Positions 23,776 through 35,800 of a DNA stretch of 64,000 nt are shown here, piece after piece; within the stretch, counting starts at the first letter, position 1, and the number at the start of each line of letters is the position of its first letter. Source of the stretch: Nymphalis io (Eukaryota; Arthropoda; Insecta; Lepidoptera; Nymphalidae); contig NC_065889.1 in NCBI RefSeq assembly GCF_905147045.1, positions 1,121,001 to 1,185,000 on the forward strand. The letters run 5' to 3'. A program made the position numbers and the translations under genes. Below the pieces are notes generated by a model. It was not told the DNA's origin and ran no database searches. It worked only from the letters and a program-made list of their open reading frames with translations.

Positions 23776-25250
23776 CAAATTAAATAGTTATCGGCTTTTA
23801 TTTCCGCATTACTAAGAAATATATATGATATTGTTTGTTAAAGGAAAAATACCACTACAAAACGATACTTTATTTCAACTTAAATGTCAAACATCGTTAT
23901 GATTGTTTCAGTGGTTTAGCAGTATTGAACAAACAGCCCGACAGAGTTACTTTAGCATTTATAATATTAGTATCAGACTGTGAATCAGGAAGTACAAAAC
24001 CATGTTCATATTATTAACTACTTCACCAGTTTGGATGACATTTATGGCTACAGCAGCTGCTCTATATAGAGTATTAGCGCAGAGTTTTATAGCCGCAAAC
24101 TTCCGCAATAAATTATTTTTCTATTCTTTTTACTTGCAGATATAATTACGATACAATTCTTAGACTATCTTCTCAAAGCATTTTCATTTATAAATATGAT
24201 ATCAGTAATTGGCATGTAAAGTTTTATCATAATCAATACAGTACTTTCGATGTGATCGTGCGCAGTGTAGGACTAACAGTCATTTATTTTATTGTCGGCC
24301 TCTATCAGTCGATGTATTCATCTTTTATATTTTAAGCTAAATATTTCAAACAAAGCCTCATAAAACATTTTATTATTAATTTTACTCAACTGGATACTAA
24401 AATGGCGAATTCGATTGTCATTCGTCGTCAACGACACCATTCCTTCATACAAGCATTGTTTTCTTTACAATTATAAACATATATATTTAAATACGAGTAG
24501 GTGAACGAATCAATGAATATGATCTGATAGGTATTGCTTAATATTATTTTGTTATTATTTATTTAATTGTCTAATGCACAAATTATTCTACCAATATCAC
24601 GTTAGATAAAGTAGACACGATAAGGACTGATCTGTTGTAACTGTTTACACAACAAGTAAATAATTCGGTATGGCTATAAAATGTCGTTACCTGTACGATA
24701 TTAATTATATTTAACACAATATTTAAACACAAGCTCGGTGTTTCCAAATGATTGAACACTGTATTATGATACTACGATTGAGCAGGTGCACAATTTATTT
24801 CAATATATAGAAAAAAATTGTGCAACAACAGACTCCACGATGAACTTTCCTCCTTTCTTGTTTAAATTTAAACGTCGATATGAAACAACACAACAGACCT
24901 ACATCTTAAATAACATGATAAAATATTTATTGAATTGCGTACACAAAGTTTGTATTTTAAACGAAATATTTAACTAACTATTTACAGTCGTAAGCAGAAA
25001 TATAAAATATGATGTAAGCAGAAATATAAAATATGATGAGAAATGAATTATACACATACCTATGCCCTATATATTTTTTAATCGCCTTGTAAAATTACAT
25101 CATACATTATTAGCAAGTTTAGAAACTGATCATACAACTTTGTGTCTTCTTTATCAGTGAAGACATTTAAATAGTTTGCATAAAATTATTGATCACAATT
25201 AAGGCATTAATTCACGGTAGTATGCGCAAGCGATCCCGTGACGTCCCACG
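23776..25250. other. AT-rich intergenic stretch
   Basis: Nothing coding recognised. The only local structure is a two-copy 24 bp tandem repeat, 24990-25013 and 25014-25037 (unit begins gtaagcagaaatataaaa). Confidence 0.55.
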
Positions 25251-25256
25251 AAAAGA

Positions 25257-25301
25257 CGGCGCCTTCAGCGCAAAACCCCTGGTTTTGCGCTGAAGGCGCC
25301 G
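25257..25301. repeat. 21 bp perfect GC-rich hairpin, 3 nt loop
   Basis: Arm 25257-25277 is the exact reverse complement of 25281-25301, with loop cct. The arms contain ggcgccttc and gcgcaaaacc. The surrounding ~100 bp (from about 25215, with cgtgacgtcccacg) is also GC-richer than the neighbourhood, suggesting the hairpin is part of a larger unrecognised element. Not a tRNA; no coding content. Confidence 0.9.
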
Positions 25302-25309
25302 GTTAGTCC

Positions 25310-27050
25310 CACATAGATATATGGGGGAAACGCGTAAATATGTTTTTCCAGCGTAAAAAAAATGGCATAAAAATACTCAGTCATTTTCGTCGTCATTGTC
25401 TAATCTATGTAGAAGAGGGAGTGGGCGATATATATAACGTGTGCTGATAAATTACAAATAAGCTCCATACACAAAACACTTAATTAATATAGTCTTCAAT
25501 AACCGTTTTTAAACATTATATAATTTATATATAAGTTAAGAACTTTTTCTTTAATTCAAAATGATGTCTCTACAGACTTGCATCCGTACCATTTTTCGAG
25601 TTTTAATTTTGTTTTGTTCCGCTCCGTTAATTGCGAATTGTAATATATTATATACAAGTATCTCCATATACTATATACGTATAATATACATGTCACTATA
25701 TACGTATAGTATACACATACTAAATAAAATATTATAAGTATTATTATTATTTTCTAATTTTATTTGCATATTTGTGTAACAGCCGTGGAAAGGATTCGAT
25801 GTTTCTATTCATTAGGGAAATTGTTATAATATTAATAATGATCCCTTATCACGTTGCTTGGTATTTACAATCTTTATATACTCGTATATATACTTCACAA
25901 GTCTGCATCGTGTTTCTTGTAACTATAAAATTTATTTATTTTTTCATATCTATCGGGGTTAAGTAACTCACAAATAAATTTATCATACTCAACCTACTGC
26001 TCGGCCTTCGGTTGCCATTGCAACTCCTCACGTTCCTGCGCTAGTCTTAAGCTCGGGCCAAGGTTTCTGTTATGTAATCTTCTCCTCTTGTTACTCGATC
26101 GACGTTTCTGTGTCTAATTCTCAGACCATTCAGTTTTCTTACTTCACCTGTCATCTTCTCTGAGCCGGGTAAGTCATTCTGTCTTTTTAAATTCTAACTT
26201 ATTATAATTTTTGATCTATATTGTATTATACTAATTATCGACGCTTTATCAATTAAATAAGTACCATGACAATTAATTTCTAATTAAATATTTAATATAA
26301 ATATGAAGATTAAAAAATAATAAAAAAATAAGATCGATATAAAGATGACCGTTCATACCAAATAGATCGACACTTCACAACCTTAACCGGAGGGTGAGAG
26401 ATAAAAACAGATCAGGTTCTGAGTTACCTGCCCGTGACTCAGACGAACATTCATCATCGGCTTAATGGCGGCCTCGTTCACACCATTATACTTATGCAAC
26501 TTATAAATGGATTGATTTAAAGATTGGCTATTAAGACGATAAACTTTTTGCTGCTATCATTCTTGGTGTATTTACGTGTATTTAGATGTCAGGCTTAATA
26601 ATAATCTATATTTAGCAAACAGAACTGCAACTGATTTTATAAAGGCACCAAAGCATATAGTACTCACTTCATTACTCTTAAAAGTCCAAATAACGCAATT
26701 GAACACGTTCAACGATTTACAATTCGCGCCAATAATGAATTAATGACTACATTTCTGTCCACCAACAAAATGGCGATTTGAAATTATCGCGCATTATTTT
26801 TTATAACACTGTCTAAGGGATAAAGATATCTCCTAACTGTATTAAACTCATATTTTTACATTGAACGTCTTCATATATTATTTAATTATAATTATAGGCT
26901 TGGTTAACACTTTATTGTCAATATCACAATTCAAGGCGTATTAGTATTACTAATAAGTTAAAAACTATCAATGAACCTTTTCTTTATTGAACTTGCTATA
27001 TAATATAACCTTCTGTGATTATTAAAGAAACATTAACTACTTATACTTAA
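25310..27050. other. AT-rich intergenic stretch, nothing recognised
   Basis: No gene or family repeat. Around 25650-25720 there are repeated ctatatacgtat motifs of low complexity. At 25985-26170 the sequence is slightly GC-richer, without an open frame. Confidence 0.5.
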
Positions 27051-27054
27051 TAAT

Positions 27055-27790
27055 ATATATTTTTTATACTCGCCGAGAGGGCAAATGACTCTACTCCACC
27101 TGATGGTAAGTGGTAGTAGAGTCCAAACGCGACGACGGCCGGTACTAACGGGAAGAATGTTCTGCACTAGCCGCCTTCGCCTTGCCGGCCCGCAAGATGC
27201 CTCTTCACGCCTCGTTTGAAGGAACCCGGGTTGTAAGGGGAACACGTGAGCTGGTAAGGAATTCCATTTTTTGGAAGTGCGACAAAGAAAGGAATTGCCA
27301 AATTTCTTTGTGCGCGATGGAATTGATGTCACAGTTAGGCGGTGACACCGAGAGCCAGCTAGCGTAGATTTATGAAGGAAGGGGGAAGCAGGAATTAGAG
27401 AGAATAAATCCTCAGAGCACTCGCCGTGATACAGTCGATAGAAAACGCTCAGCGCTGCTATCTCTCGACGCAATTGTAAAGGTTCAAGGGTGTTTGTGAC
27501 CTTTACGTCGCCAATAATGGAGACTGCACGTCGATGCAACCGGTCCAAGGCCTCCAGTAGGTACTTAGCGGAGCCATCCCAAAGGTGCGAGCAATATTCC
27601 ACGCAAGACCGTACCTGTGTTTTGTACAGCAGACACAGTTGTTGTGGCGTGAAAAAACGCCGCACCTTGTTCAGAACTCCGAGTTTCCGTGAAGCTGTTT
27701 TTATAACAACCTCGATGTAATCCCTTGGACTAAGGTCTCAGCGAACGTCAATCCCCAGCATGGCGATTGGCGATTTGACGATTATAAATG
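27055..27790 (-). pseudogene. Non-LTR retrotransposon (CR1/Jockey-like), C-terminal end of ORF2, broken
   Basis: The minus strand encodes the end of a reverse-transcriptase protein: VRSCVEYCSHLWDG, LDRLHRRAVSIIGD, YRLYHGECSEDLF and FGNSFLCRTSKKWNSLP are typical of the region after the RT domain in CR1/Jockey-like LINEs. An in-frame TGA lies upstream at about 27750. After NSLPAHVFP (about 27235) the frame shifts: the expected ending SFKRGVKRHLAGRQ continues in another frame to a TAG near 27166. About 110 bp of 3' non-coding sequence follow, with no clear poly(A). The 5' end is truncated near 27790. Dead copy. Confidence 0.85.
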
Positions 27791-27900
27791 CGATGTTTGT
27801 TTGTTACGATTTCACGCCTTAACTGCTCAAACAATCATCATGAAATGTTGCATACACGTTGTCAGGGATCTCTTTCTTTTATAACTTTTCATTTGTACTT
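27774..27900 (+). mobile_element. Helitron/MITE-like fragment
   Basis: Contains attataaatgcgatgtttgtttgttac followed by tcacgccttaactgctcaaacaatcatcatgaaat, matching the 5' part of the element at 38266-38430. It abuts the truncated LINE end, so one may have inserted in the other. Confidence 0.55.
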
Positions 27901-28189
27901 AATAAATTACTAAAACAGGGCATACGCATATATACATATAATAATTGTTACAAATGGTATAAATATCCGTATCCATTTTTTAGGATAAGGAAATGTGGCA
28001 AAAGTACACAGCAAATGCGACTTTCATAAGTTTTAATTAATACATTACTTAACAGAGAAACTTGATATAAATTATAAACCCGATACCGCTGCTAATTGCG
28101 CACGACAGTCCAATTTATGTATTACGTAACTGTCATTAAGACTATAATTCCAAATACGCTTTTATTACTATACATACAATTTCATTTTT

Positions 28190-28262
28190 TTTTTCAGAAT
28201 ATATAGATAAAGTGGCAAAGAGGCCATCTAATAATAAATGGTCACCGCCACCAATCTTAAAC
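28190..28262 (-). repeat. Family B repeat, short fragment
   Basis: A T-run followed by ggcaaagaggcc..aataaatggtcaccgccacc, corresponding to the 3' end of family B in reverse. Only about 70 bp remain. Confidence 0.55.
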
Positions 28263-29334
28263 AATACCACCAAATGAATTACAAGCTTATTTACTTATAT
28301 ATAACAAAACAGGCACACACTAACACACGTTTTCTTTCATTTCTATAAAGCCATAGTGACCTTTTTACACTTAAAAAGGTCGTGGCCAGACAAGTATATA
28401 AATTTACATCGCAAATGTAGGAACAGAAAAGAGGATGTCCTTAGAGACCTACGCTATTTGGAATACATATGTATGTAACAACATGATTATTTTCCACACG
28501 TTATGAAACTGGAAATAAAATAATTATATAAGTATTATATTATATTATTATTATTATAAGTGTTTTATTAAATAACGGAAGACATAATATAAGTAATAAA
28601 TTCGTCAATAATTTCTTGTCAAATTCGATTAATCATTCTACCACGGAAATGACGCGTATAGTTACACTGTAATTCTAAGAACTTTAAAAATGTAATGTAA
28701 CGTTATAGTTATGCCGTAATTTATCAGTTTTTTATCTATGAACGGAATGTAAATTTCTGTAGACGGAATCTTGTTTCTTTTATCCGATTAACTCGTTAAA
28801 TTCCTTAACCTGTCCCGTCTTTTAAAAACATGATGTGCACCTCATCACGGCATCAGTTAATTGGCCGGGGTCCCGCGGGATGCGGCAATTGCTTTGGCCT
28901 TGCCGATCTATCTTCGAGATAACTGCTATTAATGAGCACTGTATAGGTTTCACGTTCCTGCTCTACCTACGCTTAACCTGAAGAACTTTGACACACAAAT
29001 ACTTCCTTAACATACCTACTGTGATATATTTACTGAAAATATAGGTCTTTGTGCTTGGAATTTACATAATAAATTTTACTATATAAGCTCTACTAGTTGT
29101 GATCATGGATAACACATTTAAACATTTTGAAGTACTTAAAATTATTGCTAAAATCCTTTGCCAATTCGTGCAAATTGCAAGAGGTATACCTTACTATGAC
29201 AACGCAGTTTCACGACTGCTATAGCTAGTATACATCATAGTGAGTGAGCTGGATAGAGTCACATCTTGTATAGATTTAAAGTAGGTGTTAAAAACGTCTA
29301 CATACAGATATTTCTTAGCAACACATCATAAACA
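28263..29334. other. Intergenic, nothing recognised
   Basis: AT-rich with one GC-richer patch at about 28855-28915 (ccggggtcccgcggg). No frame or repeat family recognised. Confidence 0.5.
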
Positions 29335-29545
29335 TCATAGTCATCATTCAACCAAATCCTAATCCACTGTTGGACATAGCCCTTTCCCAAGGTGCGCTAA
29401 AGCTTTCGGTTCTTCACCAACCGTATTCTATTGGGTCCCGATACTTTCTTTATGTTATCGGCCCCATTGCGTTTGCAAATTCTCAGTCTCCACTCTAGGA
29501 TTCGTCTGAGTATCCAAATGTATGCATTCCTAAACCTTTCATTCA
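29335..29545 (-). mobile_element. RTE-like LINE 3' end fragment, diverged
   Basis: Plus strand aatccactgttggacatagccctttcccaaggtgcgc..., with tgcgtttgcaaat and gtctccactctagga, looks like the reversed 3' end of an RTE-type LINE, where the fixed end reads ccagcagtgga (compare 17790-17810). Diverged and uncoding. Confidence 0.5.
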
Positions 29546-29716
29546 GAGTTAAAACTTTGTACATTCATTGTTGACATTTACGTGAGTTTCCCATTAACGA
29601 ATAATAGACAGCGTGAGAGTTATATTGGAAAATTATTTCCAACGAAATGAATAAGGGAATTGCATTACATAGCTAATGAGATATGAATATATGACTGGTG
29701 ACTATGTTTAGTTAAC

Positions 29717-29752
29717 AAAACAAATCTTATATAACAATATAAGATTTGTTTT
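29717..29752. repeat. 16 bp perfect AT-rich hairpin
   Basis: Arms 29717-29732 and 29737-29752 are exact reverse complements around a 4 nt loop. Confidence 0.9.
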
Positions 29753-29810
29753 CGTAAGTTATTATAGAAAGATTAAAAAGAATAAGAAAAAAGTTTAAAT
29801 TTTTTGAATG

Positions 29811-29852
29811 ACATATTAAATATGAGATTAAGCAATCTCATATTTAATATGT
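29811..29852. repeat. 19 bp perfect AT-rich hairpin
   Basis: Arms 29811-29829 and 29834-29852 are exact reverse complements around loop aagc. It lies 58 bp after the hairpin at 29717, and the two arm sequences differ. Confidence 0.9.
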
Positions 29853-30404
29853 TAATATTTCTGAAAGAAAATATTATAACTGACACACAATTTAACGTCA
29901 CAAGCTAAACTGAAAGAACTAGTTAAAGATATTTAATAATAGGAACAAATTAAAGCCATTCGTTTGATTAAACCTGCGTCCATATGATCGCGTACTAGCG
30001 CAACGCATTCCATTGTATTATGAAAAAAATATAGGCAGCTTTCACATCAACGTGAAGAGAGTCGTGCTGGTATTTAAGTAATAATTATCAGTTCTATCAT
30101 AGAGCAATCAATGTATAGTGATAAAGGAGACTCTGTGATTATAGACAGAAGGACGTAAAGAACGAGTTATGTCGCTTACTCATTATGAAAGGACCATCAG
30201 GTGTACCAATTTCTACAAAACGTTTCTATTATACTATTATTTACAAATAAACGATGCATTAACAATGTCTCGTAAAGGTTAAAAAAAATATAGAAAAATA
30301 GCTCAATTGAAGTCAATGTTATGATGAAGTGATTTTTTTTAAATATACTTATTTATATAAATAACACACTTTAACTGACTCGTTGGCAAACTTTTAAACT
30401 TGCA

Positions 30405-30720
30405 GCTAATGAGGTCCTGAGATCGAAAGTCCGGTTTGGGCGGTCGGGTTGACTCCCTGAGTCACGATAGGTACGATAGGTAGGTATTCCGAAGCATCTG
30501 CCGCCTGCGAATCCTACATATCCCCATCCACTTCATATGATGTGACGCGTAAAAGCGTTTTTTGAGCTGTATAAAAAATAAGAAGTTGTTGAATTTTTTT
30601 GTCAAGAAATTTTCAGCAAAACACAAAGAAAGTTGGCACTTTTACTTGGCCGACTATATGGGTAAGTGTACTTGCACCTTTATTATATCGTGTGCGCATC
30701 TGCCGAAGTGGACGAAATTC
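30405..30720 (-). repeat. Family C repeat, diverged
   Basis: Plus strand aatgaggtcctgagatcgaaagtccggtttgggcgg, followed by gaatttttttgtcaagaaattttcagc, corresponds to the reversed 3' end of family C (compare 61480-61530). The 118-codon plus-strand ORF from 30562 overlaps it and is probably accidental. Confidence 0.5.
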
Positions 30721-32266
30721 ATTCCAAACGACCTTATTATTACAAACAGAGCTTTTGCATTACGTTCATCCATTGAATTTTTTACGAAAATAATTTTCTC
30801 GTCCCTGTCTTACTTCCCAACAAACATTTTCATGACAGATCTTTTATTTGCAGCTCCCAAGTATCACAATGTTCTGATAATGGTGATGAGGAAGACAGTT
30901 TATGTGAAACAGCATTAACACTGCATTCCCGTCTTAATAGCAATTACATGGCATTTAATTGTTAACTCAGTTTTTTCTATAATTATTGAATAAAATAAAT
31001 GTATTTACTATTTAATAATGTTTTTATAAATTATTGCACCAGTTTTAAAGCACCATCTGCTCACGATTTGTATACACACGAAAATAATTTTGTCAGACAA
31101 TATTGTACACCAATTGACATAATAAAAGTAGCCGATAAATAAAGATCTTGATAACAAGACTCTTGGATGTAGTCGGTAAAGAAAAAGACCATTAAAGTAC
31201 CACAACTGTGACCTTCTCTGCTCTTAAGGAGAAACATTGTAGCTCCACGATGTCCACTTCATCTGACATATGAAAAAAATATTTAAGATTTTCTATTACA
31301 TTACGAAATCAAATTAAAAAAATTAAAACTAAGAGATCTCAGTCAATAATATTCCTATAATAATAAAAAAAATCCAACAAAATCTCGATAGGATGTGTTC
31401 GATTGTTGTGCCAGTTTAGACGGATAAACTTTTTTTATTACAATCGAATAATTTAAAACAATTCCAAGTGAAAACACTAGCAAAAGTTATTTCATCGTAA
31501 ACGTAGTAGTCAGATAAATATTATCAACAACTATGTCAAGGCAATATGTTTCATAGACACATGTTGGTATTTAACACATAAATATGCCTCCACGATTAGT
31601 ACGTCGGTATGAATCAACAGACAGTCACCCAGTTTGCTATTTGTTCTTTGATAACATATGGAACTTTGTGTGACGGATCTGTATCAATAACAATACGGAG
31701 GCGTTTGAAATGAGATAAAGCCGAGCCACAGACGACACGGTCGTCTACGATTGTCCGCAGTGAGAACTATTTGTCTTGCCTTAAGAAATTCGTTATATAC
31801 CTGATCAGACAGAAGTGAAACTTTTATCTTTTCAGTTTATAAGTCATACTTCTATTCTGTATATTAGTGAAATTTAACTATAAACAAGCTTCTTATCTTA
31901 ATTGATGAATTGCAACAAATGCCGTGCAAGCACTACGTGACTGTTTAGTAAAACGTTATTGATTTGACGAAGAAGACGACGCAGAATTGTTTATCTAATC
32001 AGATTATAAACTAACCATCTCATGATCTTTTTCGGCGCTATTGACATGAGGCTTAAATAATTATTTACTGATTATAAATCATTCGTATAGTAACGCTTCA
32101 TACCGAAATACAAAAAAAAATTATTCGACAGTACCAATACAAAATTACTTGCACATAACCTCTAAGCTAGAAAAATTTAACAGTACTAAAAATCACTATC
32201 CTTTTCAACTTTACACGTAAGTAAAGAATATATAAATTTAATTTTGTTTAGATATTGTTTTATATT
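30721..32266. other. AT-rich intergenic stretch, nothing recognised
   Basis: No supported gene, RNA or repeat family. Confidence 0.5.
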
Positions 32267-32277
32267 GTTAACATTAT

Positions 32278-32423
32278 AAAAGGCCGAGATGGCCCAGTGG
32301 TAAGAACGCGTGAATCTTAACCGATGATAGTGGGGTCAAACCCGGGCAAGCACCACTGAATTTTAAAACTGAATTTTAAGCCTTTAGCCCAGCAGTGGGA
32401 CATTCACAGGCTGTTACGGTATA
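32278..32423 (+). mobile_element. Family A SINE with internal deletion
   Basis: Intact tRNA-like head (A box tggcccagtgg; B box changed to ggtcaaaccc) and intact 3' end (cctttagcccagcagtggga to the ttacgg tail), but the middle ~170 bp of the family are missing between actgaatttt and aagcctttagc. Flanked by the exact 11 bp target-site duplication GTTAACATTAT (32267-32277, 32424-32434). Its tail faces the tail of the next copy 47 bp away. Confidence 0.92.
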
Positions 32424-32470
32424 GTTAACATTATTGGTCCCATTTTTTAATATTACTGGTGAGTATAGTA

Positions 32471-32810
32471 CAGTAACAGTAACAGCCTGTTTAATGTCCT
32501 ACTGCTGGGCTAAGGCCTCCTCCCCCTTTTGAGGAGAAGGTTTGGAGCTTATTCCACCACGCTGCTCCAATGCGGTTTGGTAGAATACACATGTGGCAGA
32601 ATTTCAATGAAATTAGACACATGCAGGTTTCCTCACGATGTTTTCCTTCACCGTTAAGCACGAGATGAATTATAAACATAAATTAAGCACATGAAAATTC
32701 AGTGGTGCTTGCCCGGGTTTGAACCCACGATCATCGGTTAAGATTCACGCGTTCTTACCACTAGGCCATCTCGGTTTCTGCTTACCACTAGGCCATCTCG
32801 GCTTCTGCAT
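32471..32810 (-). mobile_element. Family A SINE, full-length, with duplicated head
   Basis: Complete copy in reverse: tail (ttactg)2, body, B box (plus strand gggtttgaacc), and head at the high-coordinate end. The head segment holding the A box (plus strand cttaccactaggccatctcgg) is present twice in tandem at about 32755-32807. Flanking 8 bp repeat GTATAGTA (32463-32470, 32811-32818) is a likely target-site duplication. Confidence 0.92.
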
Positions 32811-32818
32811 GTATAGTA

Positions 32819-35800
32819 TTAAGCTTTAAAACTTGCTGCTACAAATTGCTCAACTCTTTAGAAATATTCAATTTTAGCGGATTTAAAATATTTTTTTAGC
32901 TTTCATATGTCGACGTACAGTACGTTTATTTTGAAAATTGTTTGAATAACAGATTCTAAGAAGGGATCATTGAATTCTAACAAAGACCTCGTATAAAACC
33001 ATACATCGTACCAAGTGGTTTTGCCTCCGGTCCTTGAAACATATATTAAAATAGAAGTGTCGTATGAGCATAAGGTAAATAGCTTAATAATAAAGATCTG
33101 TAATAAAGCCTAGTAACAACCACGTCGTGTCTCGTGACCACCTTATATGGCTGCGGATTATGAAGTCTCGATTCGCACTGCAGGCTTATCTCTCAGGAAA
33201 CAGCAATAAGGAGTTTGATAGTTGGCAATTTTAATCCTGTATTACGAACGTAAACCTATGGGTTTGTACGTACGCCTGATCTTTTCATTTGGTTTAGATT
33301 GCCGTCCTATCAAACTATGAATGAATATCTCAATCTTTGTAAGAATACGCTCATTGCCACCATTAAAAAAAAGAAAGGAAAATTTTATTTTTATAACTTA
33401 GTGTGTAGTGTTAACTATATAATACAAACTTTTAACTATATAATACATGCTTTTAAACATGTAATTGTTCGAAGATTAATGGTGTTCCGAATTTTTTCAT
33501 TTTATCAACTTTACAATATTTTCATTAATAATATAAGCACGACGATATGTTTGTTGTTGTTATGTATGTGTTTGTGTTTGAGTTATGTATGTGGATTATG
33601 TATGAAAGTAGTGAGAGAGTGCGTCTTTGTTGTGCTTATTATCTCATGTGTAATTGTGGAAAAGTTTTTCTATCTATCAACTTGATTTATTCTCCTCTCA
33701 GTACCTCAAATGTTGGCTGGAAGAGATCTCCTATTGAGATATATCATTGTGTCTAATTAAACGGGCTCACTTTACCTTCAAATGAAAACAGCAATTTTTT
33801 TTTTAACAAAATTTATTTTTAATTAATATATCGTTAAGCCACTTCTAATGTATTTATTTCTGAGGGACATTGCTCATGACACACGCTTGACCTCCACACT
33901 TTGCCCAAGTATCTTTGTTAGGCTTAATAATGAAATTGACCACAGATAATAACAGTATTTAATCAACAACGAGGCCTTATATCCAACTATCTTAACTCTC
34001 TCTGCACAGAAATTATTAATATGCATTTGAATTACATTATTAATCTTTAGTACCTAATTTCTTCTTTGACATAATATTATTAACTACAAAGCTATTCTGA
34101 AACAAGTAAATTTAACATTCGATGCTTGACACGATCGTGAAATATTAGAAACTGACTTACTGTCATTTCAAGTTTGAGTTTTACGTCGAGCTTTTCTTTG
34201 TTGTCTAATACGTGAATACCTTATATGATGTTACTTGAATAATACACACATACCTTGAGACTGATTACGACTCATGAATCCGGCCGTCAGCTTAGTATGG
34301 ACCACTTAAGGAGTTTATTAAAGAGTACAAATTACAAGGCAAGTCAAACGACACATATTAAAAGTACAAATATGCTTGATATATGTTACTTAGAGAAGTA
34401 AAATTAGCAACAGATAAACACTTTGCTCATTTACCTCAATGGTACTGCTTAAAAATGTTGTTTACCTTAATATTAGTCGTATTACATTTATTGGTAGCAT
34501 TTTGCGTTAATTGTCCACTCGCTATAATTTTCTTATCTTTATAGTTTCATGCGCATTGCTGTCGAGTATCTCATGACACCGCTGCCCTTTTAAGTGGTCT
34601 TATTTGTTTGATTATCAATCGTATCATTGTATGAGACTTGAACAAAGATTAACGGAGCAACAAGAACACGGTAAATTATCATTATAAGGTAGTACTTTTG
34701 AGCAATTTCCTATTTTTCTATATACAGTAAATTAAAGTACTAGGCTAATGCATCATCTAGTTTTGAGAAGAAATTGTGAAGATTATTCATTCCTACAAAT
34801 ATTGCTCACAGCAACAGTTACTCTTTCCTATCAATTGAATTACAAAGTTAATTTAACAAAATTAAAGTATATAAATACTGAAAATCAACAAACACTATAT
34901 CTATCTATGTATAGTATGTATAGTATGTGTTGAGTATGATGCCTATTAATATTTTTTGTCAAAATTTTAGGCATATAATAAAGGAATCTACGGAAATAAA
35001 TAAAGCTGAAACGAAGTAGCGGGCATCAGATAGTAAGTTATAATTTTGCCCCAAAAATCATATTTTTGAAGGAACAAATAATAAAAGTAACACAAATAAA
35101 ACCTTCATTAGGAATCATGATCTTGAATCATAGTATCTGACGTCACAAAGCACAGACACGTCACCGGCGCTTCGCAACAATAAAATAAATTAAAAACAAT
35201 AGTCACATCATACTAATACCCTTTGTTATTAATGCAGTTTAAAAACAATAATTACGTTTGTGCTGATTGTGTCCCATTACATTACATTTATAATGTCATT
35301 GAGTTTGCAGAAAGTAACGATTTGTTAAGTATTATCAAGAAATAGTTGTTAATTATTATAATGACGCGAATTATTGTTGCGAACTATTAAATTGTATGTA
35401 AGTGTTGAATATTTTATGCATAATTATCGTTTCTGTCATAAAACATTAAAAATATATCAAAATGGCTTCCACAAATAATTTATTAATATGATAGCAACAC
35501 AAATCCACTTGAAGCATGGCCGAGCTCCAAGCCTTCTCAAAAGCAGAAGAATTTAATTACACATTATCCCAAAATGGCGGCAGAATTTTAATTATCTTCA
35601 AACGAAAACATTATATGTTTAATACAATCTTCTTCCTTTCTCAGATTCGCTGTTGTTTGCTAGGCGAATTAGGAGGTTAAATTATATCGACTACAAAAAT
35701 TGTAAGTATCCTATTTGATTAATTTTTGGATTATATATCGATCAAATCAATCGTTGAACAAGTTTCGAAAAAATAACGTCAATTAAACTAACTTCCAATT

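Noticed and set aside
27182..27720. Plus-strand ORFs of 61-76 codons
   Set aside because: Opposite strand of the LINE reverse-transcriptase remnant, which has clear family motifs on the minus strand.
30562..30918. 118-codon plus-strand ORF
   Set aside because: Its first part overlaps a reversed family C repeat, and the remainder has no recognisable domain; probably accidental.
33299..33685. 128-codon plus-strand ORF
   Set aside because: Low-complexity composition built on short TATGTG-type repeats, no family resemblance, and no promoter or splice context.
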